Assembly (NCBI GenBank): GCA_023150945.1
Contig: JAKLJX010000009.1
Location: 1-64,000 of the forward strand
Reading direction: 5' to 3'
DNA length: 64,000 nucleotides
Source of the DNA: a bacterium
GTDB lineage: Bacteria; Zhuqueibacterota; Zhuqueibacteria; Zhuqueibacterales; Zhuqueibacteraceae
In this document: positions 1 to 7,706 of the stretch, one piece after another
How the letters are laid out: each line of letters starts with the position of its first letter
How positions within the stretch are numbered: the stretch's first letter is position 1
The notes under the pieces: model-generated
What the model was told of the DNA's origin: nothing
Database searches by the model: none
Seen by the model: only the letters and a program-made list of their open reading frames with translations
Position numbers and translations under genes: made by a program

Positions 1-69
1 TTTTTGTAGGCCTTTAAATTGTGCATGTCTACAAGATAACACAAAATATTTAATTGTAAAGCTTATTTT

Positions 70-993
70 TTAACAAACCCTTAGGGCGGCAATGGTGTAT
101 AGAAACAACTCATAGACTACAAACTTGTAGTTGTCGTGTCTCCTTTCATGAAGAAAGTTTTCCGGTTTTACAAACTGCAAAGCTTCAGAGAAAAAACCTT
201 GAGTTGCCTCAAAAAACTTCACGTCAGAGCAATACTTGCTGATAAAAACCACAAACTCAATAAATTCGTCTCGGTATGGTGTAAATTCTTCGATGCTCGC
301 CCAAACTGATTCGTCAAAGGGTTCATTGGGTTTCTGCTCAAGCTCAAAATCTGCAAACGAACTAATAAGAGCCTTTAGATAATCCTCTGCTAAACCTGTT
401 GCGAACCCTTGATTTCTCAATACAGCATCTTTAAAGGATTGCAATCGATGCGTTGTCTTTAACGGTGATTTGTCTTGTGTCGTGATAAATGCCGGCGGCT
501 CGCCCAACGGCGGTTTTGTATAGAGAGGCGCATTATAGATGTTTCTCAATAGTTCTTCATAATTCTCATAAAAAGTTTGAGGGTTTGACAGGTCTATATA
601 GATTCTGCTTTGTAGGAAAAGAGGAATGAAAGGTTTGCCGACTTCATCCTTTTCTTTGATTATTGGGAGAAATTTCTCTTGCGAAACTTTATCGTAAACT
701 TCACGAGAAATAATCTGCGTCTCAGTCCCAACACCCCCAGCGCGGTCATTGGCCTTCTGCGTATAAACCTTATCGCAAATCACAAGGACTTTGGTTATCG
801 CTTCATCTTTAACCATCGACTCCATGAAGTGATACTTGTCTTGGCCTGGCTTCAAATCCCACCGATCTATGACCACATCAACGCCATCTGTGACGAGCTT
901 CTTAGCCAGTTCTAAAACCCATTCGACGTGCTCAGTGGATGACCAGCTATATGAAATAAACACTTTAACAGGTTGTACTCTATCCTGAGTCAT
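70..993 (-). CDS. SEFIR/TIR-domain protein, probable defence effector
   Basis: 307-residue protein. Residues about 8-155 form a SEFIR/TIR-like domain: an opening strand VKVFISYSW (9-17), then GGVGTETQIISREVY (86-100), whose glutamates sit where bacterial TIR/SEFIR proteins carry their conserved acidic residue, then alternating strands. Such domains act as signalling or NAD-consuming modules in bacterial conflict systems (family knowledge). Residues 160-307 have no domain I recognise; they are helical-looking and could sense or oligomerise. There is no signal peptide or membrane segment, so it is cytosolic. The ATG at 993 is preceded by GAGGGA at good spacing. It lies 37 bp behind the HsdR-type gene on the same strand and is probably the last gene of that operon. 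The SEFIR call is fairly sure; NADase activity and role are inferred. Confidence 0.8.
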   Translation of the reverse strand: MTQDRVQPVKVFISYSWSSTEHVEWVLELAKKLVTDGVDVVIDRWDLKPGQDKYHFMESMVKDEAITKVLVICDKVYTQKANDRAGGVGTETQIISREVYDKVSQEKFLPIIKEKDEVGKPFIPLFLQSRIYIDLSNPQTFYENYEELLRNIYNAPLYTKPPLGEPPAFITTQDKSPLKTTHRLQSFKDAVLRNQGFATGLAEDYLKALISSFADFELEQKPNEPFDESVWASIEEFTPYRDEFIEFVVFISKYCSDVKFFEATQGFFSEALQFVKPENFLHERRHDNYKFVVYELFLYTIAALRVC

Positions 994-1030
994 TTTTCTA
1001 TCCCTCGATAGTTCAGTTTTTGTGATAACA

Positions 1031-3301
1031 CTACGCAGTTTTCCTCAAAAACACCGACTCATTCATCTCCTGCAAAATTTCCTGCAAGCCCTTTTCACCG
1101 AACAACTCAACCCCCAATCCGGCGGCATTCAAGATCGACAGCGGCGGCTGGAAGAGATCGTTAATCTCCAGCTTGCCGCGCACGATGCCGCGATTTTTGA
1201 GCAGGCCGAGATACTGCGCCTGTTCGGGGCTGAGATTCTTGGTGACCAACCAGGCGTGGAAATTTTCCGTCAGCTCTTCTTCTTTGCTCTTGAGCTTGAA
1301 ATTCCCCAACGCCACTTTGATGAAATCGATCAAAGTCCGGTCCGGACGGCGATAGGCGCGGCGCAAGTTGTCCTGGTTGAAATACATCTCCGGACTGTTT
1401 AACCATCTTGCCAGCTTGTCTTCTTCCTCCGGCGTCAGTTCTTTCCCTTCACGAATCTTTTTGACCAAAGGATCATCCTTCGCGGCTTGCCGGATGGTCT
1501 GTTCCCAAATGGTGATGTATTCGCGCTTGTCAACGCGCTCGCCCTCGGGGCCGATTTCGACATAGGTGACGGCTTCGAGCCATTCATCTTCCAGGCCAAG
1601 CTCCGGCAGTTCGGGTCTTTGCTCCGGCCTTGTCCCTGGACCGCCAATTCCGATGCGACCTGCTCCGGTGCCGGTAAAAATATCGGTGTCACTATCATTG
1701 AAGTATTTGTGATTGCCGAAGAAATCGTAGATAACGAACTTTTGCTTCTGAATGCGCGGCGCCGTGCGCGTGCCGCGGCCGCGCATTTGCTGGTAAAGAA
1801 TCGGACTACGCACGCGACGGCACATGACGAGATGCAAAACCTCGCGGCAATCAAAACCGGTGTCCAACATGCCCACACTCACCGCGACCTGCGGGTAATC
1901 TTCATATTTAAATTTGCGAATCAAATCGTCGGCATCGGTGACGTCGGAAGTGATCACCTCGGCGTAACGTCCCTGCTGTTCGGGATGCAATTCGTTGAGA
2001 TATTTTGCCAGAAATGCGGCGTGGCGTTTCGTAATGGCAAAGACGATGCTTTTGCCTGGGCCGATTTTTTGTCCAGGAGCCAGTTCTTGGTAATTCTCCC
2101 AGGCCAGCTTATCAAACTCTGCCATCATCTTGCGATTGGTGTCTTCATTCGTCCATTTGCGCTCAAACTCGGCGGGGTCGTAATGCTCGTCATCCACCTC
2201 CGCGCCTTCGGCCAAGATCACCGTGATGCCGGTGGCAAATTTGTAGGGAGTCAGATACTGATACTTGAACGCTTCCAAGATCGGGTAGGCGAAATCCGGT
2301 TCGCCATCCTGACATTGGTAAAAGCGGAAGGTGTTACGTTCAATGTAGGCCGCCGGCGTTGCGGTCAATCCTATATGAACCGCATCGAAATGCGTCAGCG
2401 CCGTTTGCCATGCGCCGTAAATGGAACGATGGCATTCATCGGCAACCACGACGTCGAAATAGCCGCTGGTGAATTCCTGATAACGGCTGATCATGGTCTG
2501 CAGCAAGCACACCGTAATTTGCTGCTCTTGCCGCGCGATAGCCGGCTTTAACCAATAGCTGCCGTATTGGCCAAGCAAGTCCTGAAACGCTTCGAGCGCT
2601 TGCTTGGCGAGTTGTTCGCGATCAACCAGAAAAAGAATGCGTTCGGCATGGCCCGCTTCGATCAAACGCTTGAGGTAAAGACAAGTGAGATCGGTTTTGC
2701 CGGTGCCGGTGGGAAGCTCGATCAAGAAGCGGCGCTTGCCCAGCTCGAAGGCGTGATCGAGCGCGCGCATGGCTTCTTTCTGGTATGGACGAACTTCACG
2801 TTGCTCGCCCTGGCGCAGGTAATATTCGGGAATGGGAATCGTCGCCAGCGGCTTGCGTTCTTCGCGCATGTACAGCAACCGCTCCAAATCCCGGCGCGAG
2901 TAAAAAGAGTTGACAATGCGGGCATCGTCGTTGGTGTAGTCCCAAAAGTAGATCAGCTCCCCATTGGTGAGAAAAATGAAAGGCGCGCCGAGCTGCTTGG
3001 CATAAGGCAGAACTTGTTGCTTGGCCGTGTACGGTTGGATGGCGGAGCGTTTGGCTTCGATGACGGCGAGAGGATGGCCGCGTTGGTTGAGCAAAACGTA
3101 GTCCGCTCGCCCGGCAGGTATTTCGTCCCCGTCTACCAGCTTTGGAGCAGAGCGACCGCCAAAAGGCTCTTGCCTCTCAGCAATCGTTTGGATGGTTTTC
3201 TCGGTCAACACTTGCGATTTGTCAGCCGGATCCCAGCTCGCCTGGCGGAGCATGTCATCGATGATGATCCTGGCATCGGTTTCGGTGGTGTATTTCTTCA
3301 T
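1031..3301 (-). CDS. HsdR-like DEAD/DEAH helicase-nuclease (solo type I restriction R-type subunit)
   Basis: About 756 residues from the ATG at 3301; the frame opens at a TTG at 3337. The N-terminal HsdR_N-type nuclease shows the PD-(D/E)xK pattern RADYVLL...AVIEAKR (D67, E82, K84 from the ATG). The superfamily-2 helicase follows, with Walker A PTGTGKT near 197-203, DECH near 288, LTATPA near 315 and an arginine-rich motif QMRGRGTR. The C-terminal part resembles the EcoEI-type R-subunit tail. In type I systems this subunit translocates and cuts DNA. No HsdM or HsdS gene is in the window, so it is either an orphan or a helicase-nuclease working with its neighbours. It follows the SNase-like gene (stop 3394) and precedes the SEFIR gene, all co-directional. 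At about 760 residues it is shorter than the roughly 1000 of classical HsdR. Confidence 0.88.
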   Translation of the reverse strand: MKKYTTETDARIIIDDMLRQASWDPADKSQVLTEKTIQTIAERQEPFGGRSAPKLVDGDEIPAGRADYVLLNQRGHPLAVIEAKRSAIQPYTAKQQVLPYAKQLGAPFIFLTNGELIYFWDYTNDDARIVNSFYSRRDLERLLYMREERKPLATIPIPEYYLRQGEQREVRPYQKEAMRALDHAFELGKRRFLIELPTGTGKTDLTCLYLKRLIEAGHAERILFLVDREQLAKQALEAFQDLLGQYGSYWLKPAIARQEQQITVCLLQTMISRYQEFTSGYFDVVVADECHRSIYGAWQTALTHFDAVHIGLTATPAAYIERNTFRFYQCQDGEPDFAYPILEAFKYQYLTPYKFATGITVILAEGAEVDDEHYDPAEFERKWTNEDTNRKMMAEFDKLAWENYQELAPGQKIGPGKSIVFAITKRHAAFLAKYLNELHPEQQGRYAEVITSDVTDADDLIRKFKYEDYPQVAVSVGMLDTGFDCREVLHLVMCRRVRSPILYQQMRGRGTRTAPRIQKQKFVIYDFFGNHKYFNDSDTDIFTGTGAGRIGIGGPGTRPEQRPELPELGLEDEWLEAVTYVEIGPEGERVDKREYITIWEQTIRQAAKDDPLVKKIREGKELTPEEEDKLARWLNSPEMYFNQDNLRRAYRRPDRTLIDFIKVALGNFKLKSKEEELTENFHAWLVTKNLSPEQAQYLGLLKNRGIVRGKLEINDLFQPPLSILNAAGLGVELFGEKGLQEILQEMNESVFLRKTA

Positions 3302-3393
3302 AGGTGTCCAGCTTGGGGATTCCTCAAAATAGACCAATAACGGCTGAACACCTTAAGAGACAAGCTCGTGGTTCGCCCAATGTGTTCAGCGTT

Positions 3394-3678
3394 TCAATGA
3401 TATCCCTGAAAATAATCAGCAAGATTTTTCGTACCGAGATATACGTCGCAAACTAACCTGCCGCGATCGACACGATAGGCGTTGCCCAACTCGACATTTT
3501 TGCCAAGAATGAGCCGTTCCAGCTTTTGCTTCGTTTGTTGACCCCCAAATTCATGCAACTCCGGCGCATCATATCCGGTGGGACGGACATGCGTACCGGT
3601 TTGCTCTTTCCATTTCCATTCGGGGCTCACTTCAAACGTGTCGCCGTCGATGACGCGAACAACTTTAAATGTTGCCAT
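3394..3678 (-). CDS. Staphylococcal nuclease-like (SNase) small protein
   Basis: 94 residues from the ATG at 3678, chosen because AAAGGAAA stands 6 nt upstream; a longer in-frame start at 3750 would read through the sigma54 promoter. The SNase core is clear: RVIDGDTFEV (8-17), then VRPTGYDAPEL (31-41) and DRGRLVCDVYLG (71-82). R32, E40 and R74 correspond to the catalytic Arg/Glu/Arg, and D13 and D37 to the calcium ligands. Family members hydrolyse DNA and RNA with calcium. It has no signal peptide, unlike many SNases, so it should act in the cytoplasm, and it is short at the C-terminus compared with the usual 130-150 residues. It is the first gene of the module downstream of the sigma54-type promoter, followed by the HsdR-like and SEFIR genes. 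Confidence 0.8.
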   Translation of the reverse strand: MATFKVVRVIDGDTFEVSPEWKWKEQTGTHVRPTGYDAPELHEFGGQQTKQKLERLILGKNVELGNAYRVDRGRLVCDVYLGTKNLADYFQGYH

Positions 3679-3718
3679 TGTCGATTTCCTTTCACAAAAG
3701 AGGTTCGCATCAGTAATA

Positions 3719-3734
3719 GGCAAGCGATGTGCCA
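3719..3734 (-). promoter_or_regulatory. Sigma54 (-24/-12) promoter of the SNase-HsdR-SEFIR operon
   Basis: Read on the minus strand the sequence is TGGCACATCGCTTGCC. It matches TGGCAC-N5-TTGC exactly, with invariant GG and GC at the correct spacing; only the last W position (here C) deviates. Transcription would start near 3708, giving a 5' UTR of about 30 nt that contains the Shine-Dalgarno of the SNase-like gene. The gene directly upstream encodes a GAFTGA-containing sigma54 activator, so promoter and activator are adjacent. Confidence 0.85.
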
Positions 3735-3809
3735 GAGCGACAATGGCCATTCCGTTTGACGATAGAACAATGGCTTGCAGAACTTATGTCCTCGCTTCAG
3801 TTAAACTGC

Positions 3810-3838
3810 AGTTGAAGCATTTTCAACTTTGGTTGAAA
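3810..3838. promoter_or_regulatory. Overlapping inverted repeats, probable activator binding site (UAS)
   Basis: Two perfect dyads share a half-site: AGTTGAA-GCATT-TTCAACT (3810-3828) and TTTCAAC-TTTG-GTTGAAA (3821-3838). A further imperfect copy, TTCAGTT/AACTG, lies just left (3796-3809). The block is about 90 bp upstream of the -24 element, a usual distance for an enhancer of a sigma54 activator, and lies outside both coding regions. The GTTGAAATCA end recurs at the regulator's own promoter. Binding by the neighbouring regulator is inferred. Confidence 0.7.
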
Positions 3839-3866
3839 TCACTCTCCCCGATATTCCTTTGCAGAT

Positions 3867-5381
3867 TTATTGGGAGGTCGGGCTCTGCAAAAACTTATGC
3901 ACGGCTTGCGGCGAAATGCCCAACAGCTTCGCTGCTTTACTTTGATTGCCGCCTGATGTTTCAAGCGCGCGCAACATCAATTGCTTGCGGGCGCTGGTGA
4001 GATATGCTTCGAGAGAAAAACCATCATAAGGTTCCGGCAAAGCGGCCAGCGGATCGGCATAGGTCACCGGCTCGGCAATGAGCAGATCATCGGCCTCAAG
4101 CACCATATTCCTCGCGAGCCGGAGGGAACGCTCGAGAACGTTTTCAAGCTCGCGCACATTGCCCGGCCAGGAATGATTTTGCAGACGCGTCAAGGCCCCG
4201 GGCGTAAGCCGCTTCGGCTTCTTGAGCTGGGCGTTGAGACGATCCAGAATGTGCAAGGCCAATTTTGGAATGTCGCTGCGACGCTCGCGCAGCGGTGGCA
4301 GGTGAATTTCGCCGACGTTCAGGCGATAATACAAATCCTGGCGAAATTTTCCCTCCCGAATCATCTTGCTGGCGTCATGGTTCGTTGCAGCGATGATGCG
4401 AACATCGACTTGATGCGGCTTCTTTTCTCCCAAAGGCTCGACGAGTCCGTCTTGCAGAATACGGAGCAGTTTCGCTTGCAGGGGAACCGGCAACTCGCCC
4501 AATTCATCAAGAAAAAGCGTACCGCCGTTCGCTATGTCAAACTTTCCGGTTTGATCGCTGGTTGCGCCGGTGAATGCGCCCTTCTTATGTCCGAACAAAA
4601 TGCTTTCAACCAAATCGTGGGGAATCGCCGCGCAGTTAATCGGAACAAAGGGTTGTTCTCGACGATCACTGAGCTTGTGAGCCAGTCGGGCAAAGACTTC
4701 TTTGCCGACACCGGTTTCACCAAGTATCAAGAGCGGCGCATTGGAGGGGGCAAGAGCCGCTACCATTTCAAGAGCTTTTCTTGTCTTTGGGTGGTCGCCA
4801 ACGATACCCAAAAGCTGAAGGGCGGCATCCAAATCGGGTGCTGGCGTTTCGAGATCCCCCAGCAGTGCCAAATGCGCCCGCACGCGAGGAAAATCCTGCG
4901 AAGTCAAATCGACTTCTGAAACCAGGGGGCGCTCATGTGTAACAAATCGCGGAGGCCGCACATGCAGAATATGCGCGGGAATTTCACCGCTTGCGGCCAA
5001 CAGTACCCAACAAGCGTGCATTTGCGGAGTGCCGGAAGCAACGGCAATGTAGTAGGTTGCCGCGGAGTTGCTTTCACTGATTTCCGCAAGGTGTCGTCGC
5101 AAGCCACGCAAAATGGCAAGATAGTCGGTGGGATCGTCCAGAGGCAGATCTCTTACTTCAACACCAATAGCCGGGTGAAGAGTTTTCAAGGCCTCAGTCG
5201 TTGCCGAGGTATTCTTTTCGGTGTTTGGCGTCGAAAAAAGAACGACCCGGTCAAAAGGTCTTGCTGCGACCAGCGATAAAATCGGGCCGCTTTGCTGCTC
5301 TTCACCTACTAAGCCTGGAGAGTAAGGATCGTGAAAACCAGTGAATGTCAGGAGTGTTCTCACGGAGTGGGGGTTTCCCAA
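3867..5381 (-). CDS. RtcR-like sigma54-dependent activator with N-terminal CARF-type sensor
   Basis: 504 residues. Residues about 7-145 resemble the RtcR N-terminal domain, with the CARF-type ligand motif VASGTPQM (114-121) followed by [13 protein letters not shown]. The AAA+ domain has Walker A GETGVGKE (221-228), the sigma54-contacting loop GAFTGA (268-273), Walker B TLFLDE (288-293) and the arginine-containing RQDLYYRLN (347-355). A Fis-type helix-turn-helix lies at about 478-497. Known RtcR activates RNA-repair genes after its CARF domain senses an RNA-derived ligand; here no rtcA/rtcB is nearby and the target is evidently the adjacent nuclease operon. The frame opens at a TTG (5381); a GTG at 5363 would start exactly at the first CARF strand and is equally likely. 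No Cas gene or CRISPR array is present. Confidence 0.87.
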   Translation of the reverse strand: MGNPHSVRTLLTFTGFHDPYSPGLVGEEQQSGPILSLVAARPFDRVVLFSTPNTEKNTSATTEALKTLHPAIGVEVRDLPLDDPTDYLAILRGLRRHLAEISESNSAATYYIAVASGTPQMHACWVLLAASGEIPAHILHVRPPRFVTHERPLVSEVDLTSQDFPRVRAHLALLGDLETPAPDLDAALQLLGIVGDHPKTRKALEMVAALAPSNAPLLILGETGVGKEVFARLAHKLSDRREQPFVPINCAAIPHDLVESILFGHKKGAFTGATSDQTGKFDIANGGTLFLDELGELPVPLQAKLLRILQDGLVEPLGEKKPHQVDVRIIAATNHDASKMIREGKFRQDLYYRLNVGEIHLPPLRERRSDIPKLALHILDRLNAQLKKPKRLTPGALTRLQNHSWPGNVRELENVLERSLRLARNMVLEADDLLIAEPVTYADPLAALPEPYDGFSLEAYLTSARKQLMLRALETSGGNQSKAAKLLGISPQAVHKFLQSPTSQ

Positions 5382-5432
5382 ATTGCCTAGTTAGAAGATA
5401 GGTTTTCGAATTCTCCCTCCCTTGAGCGCAAA

Positions 5433-5461
5433 ATAATACGGATTCCGCTGATTGATTTCAA
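5433..5461 (-). promoter_or_regulatory. Sigma70-like promoter of the CARF-sigma54 regulator gene
   Basis: On the minus strand TTGAAA (5456-5461) and TATTAT (5433-5438) are separated by exactly 17 bp, giving a start near 5426, some 45-63 nt before the possible start codons. The -35 box is embedded in GTTGAAATCA, the same ten bases found in the inverted-repeat block at 3832-3841, which suggests that the regulator represses or tunes its own gene. Prediction from sequence only. Confidence 0.6.
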
Positions 5462-5496
5462 CGATTTTTTGTTAGCAGACTGCTCAGGAGGACGAT

Positions 5497-5733
5497 CTCG
5501 TTCAAATCGCCCACCTTCACCCCAAATCAAAAATCATCTTCAGCGCTTGATCAATTCTTCGCAGCGCGGCATCATCCAGCTTGCCGCGAATCTTGACCAG
5601 CCGGTGGCGATGGTCGACCGGGCGGGTTTGCAGGCAATCGACTCCAGACTTTTTCGAAAGCCCGTTGGTTGAGTCTGGTTCGATCACGACATTGGTGATG
5701 ATTTGGCCTTTCTTGTCGCTCCATTCCGTGATC
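5497..5733. repeat. Left copy of 237-bp direct repeat (mazF 3' end)
   Basis: This block aligns without gaps to 6974-7210 with about 12 mismatches (roughly 95% identity). It covers the last two thirds of mazF and about 20 bp beyond its stop. The two copies bracket the dinD gene, and similarity stops abruptly at GTGATC, where dinD begins. Confidence 0.9.
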
Positions 5734-5735
5734 AT
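5517..5735 (-). pseudogene. Truncated MazF-like fragment (C-terminal duplicate)
   Basis: The 72-codon frame is nearly identical to residues 53-121 of the intact MazF at 6994-7359; only three residues differ over the shared part. The N-terminal third, which carries the GSETGKTRPCVIV core and RNA-binding loop of the toxin, is missing, so an active toxin is unlikely. It opens with an ATG that overlaps the dinD stop codon (ATGA), so it would be translated as a coupled short peptide if dinD is expressed. Most of the twelve base changes between the copies are silent, which suggests that both copies were once selected as coding sequence. Confidence 0.8.
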
Positions 5736-6559
5736 TTCAGTTCTCTTGGCTTCTTTGCTTTCAACTTTTTGATGCTAACCGCCGAGGGCAAATCTTCCGG
5801 CATGGTGCCGCCAAGCTCTTTGATGGTTTGGCGCACCTTGGCGCCGACCTGGCGATGCGTCAAGTTGGCTTTGTCCTTTCCCTGAATATTTTCACGGCGC
5901 AGCTTCTCCTCCGTTTGTGTGGCGCGAAATAAATTGGCGGCCAACTCGGTGCTGCCCATGTGATCGAGGATGTGCTGGCTCTTCTTCAGGCCTTTGCGTT
6001 GATGAATGTCCCTGGCCGTCAAACCGCCGTATAGTCCCATGTAACCGTGGTTTTGGAAAATGGCATAGTCAATCGGCTGCACCACACCGGCGCGTTTGGC
6101 GGCATCGGCGAGCTTGAGGTTGTGTTGCGAAATTTCATCGCGCAGCAACAAACGGCGTTCGTCCTCGATAGCCCGCTCGGAAAGCTCCTGCCGCCGCGTT
6201 TGCACGGCAAAGTAAGTTTGCCCCAGCGCCACAATGTCCTTTTCCGGATCCGCGTTTTGAATCACCAGATAGCAGGCATAGCGCGAGAGGTAAACCGTTT
6301 TTACCTCTCGCTGCGCGCCTCTGCCCAGTTCGACCATTTCGGTAACATCAACGAAATGGTCTTCAAGACGCTGACCGCTATTGAAACACGCGGCACGCGC
6401 TTTTTGAATCACTTGCTCGAAATTCCGGTAATCATTGTATTGCAAGACTTGAGCGAAATCACGGCTGGACCAATACTCGACTCCAGCATCGTTCGTTCGC
6501 CGGATTTTTTCGAATGGAGATACATGGCTGGAAGAAGTTGTTTGAATTTCAGTTTTCAT
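5732..6559 (-). CDS. dinD: DinD family DNA-damage-inducible protein
   Basis: 275 residues from the ATG at 6559, preceded by GGAGG at 7 nt; E. coli DinD has 274. Family hallmarks include VEYWSSRDFAQVLQY near the N-terminus, LSRYACYLVIQNADP, GQTYFAVQTRRQEL, the strongly conserved IFQNHGYMGLYGGL and HMGSTELAANLFRATQTEEK, and a tail KVRQTIKELGGTMPE. In E. coli DinD is SOS-induced and inhibits RecA-promoted strand exchange in vitro. The N-terminal part resembles Bro-N/KilA-N-type domains of phages. It is flanked by direct repeats of the mazF 3' end, as if inserted next to that gene. I did not find a convincing LexA box upstream. Confidence 0.92.
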   Translation of the reverse strand: MKTEIQTTSSSHVSPFEKIRRTNDAGVEYWSSRDFAQVLQYNDYRNFEQVIQKARAACFNSGQRLEDHFVDVTEMVELGRGAQREVKTVYLSRYACYLVIQNADPEKDIVALGQTYFAVQTRRQELSERAIEDERRLLLRDEISQHNLKLADAAKRAGVVQPIDYAIFQNHGYMGLYGGLTARDIHQRKGLKKSQHILDHMGSTELAANLFRATQTEEKLRRENIQGKDKANLTHRQVGAKVRQTIKELGGTMPEDLPSAVSIKKLKAKKPRELK

Positions 6560-6973
6560 GACGTTTCCTCCATTTGAAGATGCAGTTAAACCATTGATTT
6601 TTTGTTGCACCTATTTTTGTGAAAGCAGCTAACCCATTGATTTTACGTTCGTCACTGGCATTTATTACCCTTATTGCGCGTAGAAAATCATACATTAAAA
6701 TATTATAATCAATAGCTTGATCATTTCGGTGATGTCACCGAAATGATCAAAAGTTCACTATTTCGTTTTCACACCAATCTCCACCGGATCGAAAACAACC
6801 TTGTCTGCGAAACACGCGGCTAGACTAAACGAGTTTATTCAGTGCCAAATTGAAGGCAGGTTTAACGGGATATTTCACCGGCCCGCCAGAATTGGAGCAA
6901 GAAGTGAGATTGATATTTGCTCCCAGATGAAATGGGACGGAATGTAGGAAAGTCTACTTGTGAAGTCAACGAC
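6560..6973. other. AT-rich gap upstream of dinD
   Basis: About 410 bp without a gene. It holds the dinD ribosome-binding site at its left end and a long perfect palindrome at 6717-6750. Base composition is clearly more AT-rich than the carbohydrate region to the right. I see no other supported element. Confidence 0.6.
6717..6750. repeat. 34-bp perfect palindrome (16-bp arms, 2-nt centre)
   Basis: TTGATCATTTCGGTGA is followed by TG and then by its exact reverse complement. Either strand can be read as the peptide DHFGDVTEMI, which resembles DHFVDVTEMV inside the adjacent DinD protein, whose coding DNA at 6337-6366 is itself a weaker dyad of the same sequence. It may be an operator, a small mobile palindrome or a relic of dinD sequence. 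It has no run of T and does not look like a terminator. Confidence 0.7.
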
Positions 6974-7210
6974 CTCGTTCAAATCGCCAAACTTCACCCC
7001 AAATCAAAAATCATCTTCAGCGCTTGATCAATTCTTCGCAGCGCGGCATCATCCAGCTTGCCGCGAATCTTGACCAGCCGGTGACGATGGTCGACCGGGC
7101 GGGTTTGCAGGCAATCGGCCACGGACTTTTTCGAAAGCCCGTTGGTTGAATTCGGCTCGATCACGACATTGGTTATGATTTGGCCTTTCTTGTCGCTCCA
7201 TTCCGTGATC
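6974..7210. repeat. Right copy of 237-bp direct repeat (within mazF)
   Basis: Counterpart of 5497-5733, here inside the intact mazF and extending 20 bp past its stop. The DNA between the copies carries dinD. Confidence 0.9.
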
Positions 7211-7359
7211 GGCACAACTTGAATGACCGGCACGCGCTGATTGTAAACGTCATTCGTTACAATCACGCAGGGACGTGTTTTGCCCGTTTCAGAACCCAAT
7301 GTCGGATCGAGATTAACGTCAATGACAAGGCCGCGCTGCAAAGGCTTCATTCCGGCCAC
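6994..7359 (-). CDS. mazF: MazF/PemK family endoribonuclease toxin
   Basis: 121 residues, normal for the family. The N-terminus has RGLVIDVNLDPTLGSETGKTRPCVIVTND, the typical MazF opening in which the GxExGKxRP segment and the following beta-strand form the RNA-binding and catalytic site; the C-terminal half is the usual LVKIRGKLDDAALRRIDQAL helix. Such toxins cleave mRNA at short sequences and are neutralised by a co-expressed antitoxin. The start overlaps the end of the upstream antitoxin gene by 13 nt, a typical translational coupling. The methionine four codons in (MKPLQRG) is an alternative start. Its 3' two thirds are duplicated beyond dinD. Confidence 0.93.
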   Translation of the reverse strand: MAGMKPLQRGLVIDVNLDPTLGSETGKTRPCVIVTNDVYNQRVPVIQVVPITEWSDKKGQIITNVVIEPNSTNGLSKKSVADCLQTRPVDHRHRLVKIRGKLDDAALRRIDQALKMIFDLG

Positions 7360-7580
7360 TCCGTTATGGCTGAGTTGGTCAAATCCTGCAACTCCCTGTC
7401 ACTCTCATAAAGGCTGGCATACATCTCAGCACTTGACTTGAGCTTTTCCATTTCCAGCTCTTTTTCTAAGCGCTCCAGTGCGGTTCGTATGACCGCACTT
7501 TTGTCCTTAAATCCATATTTTTTAAAAAGGTTCAGGAAGTTTACGTGATTTTCTTCGAGACTGAATTTTGCCTGGATCAT
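7347..7580 (-). CDS. Antitoxin of the MazF system (RHH-like)
   Basis: 77 residues. The first 40 (MIQAKFSLEENHVNFLNLF..., then KDKSAVIRTALERLEKEL) look like a ribbon-helix-helix DNA-binding fold; the acidic C-terminal tail (SSAEMYASLYESDRELQDL) would wrap the toxin. Antitoxins of this size commonly repress their own operon. The ATG at 7580 has GGAG 7 nt upstream. It overlaps mazF by 13 nt. Sequence families of MazF partners vary, so I assign it by position, size and fold rather than by a named family. Confidence 0.8.
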   Translation of the reverse strand: MIQAKFSLEENHVNFLNLFKKYGFKDKSAVIRTALERLEKELEMEKLKSSAEMYASLYESDRELQDLTNSAITEWPE

Positions 7581-7706
7581 AATTGAACTCCAATTTTGGA
7601 ACTATAACTGGGTATCAGTTTTTGTCCCTAAAATACGGACTAAACTATGGAAAAGGCAACAGAAAATTTCTGACGAAACGAGAGGTGAATCTTCTGGGAG
7701 CATTTC

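Noticed and set aside
4-34. Inverted repeat TTGTAG/CTACAA at the window start as terminator of the SEFIR gene
   Set aside because: Short stem and the following run is A, not T, on the transcribed strand.
3867-5381. CRISPR type III ancillary regulator
   Set aside because: The CARF-like domain invited this, but no Cas gene or CRISPR array is present in the window and the RtcR-like architecture explains it better.
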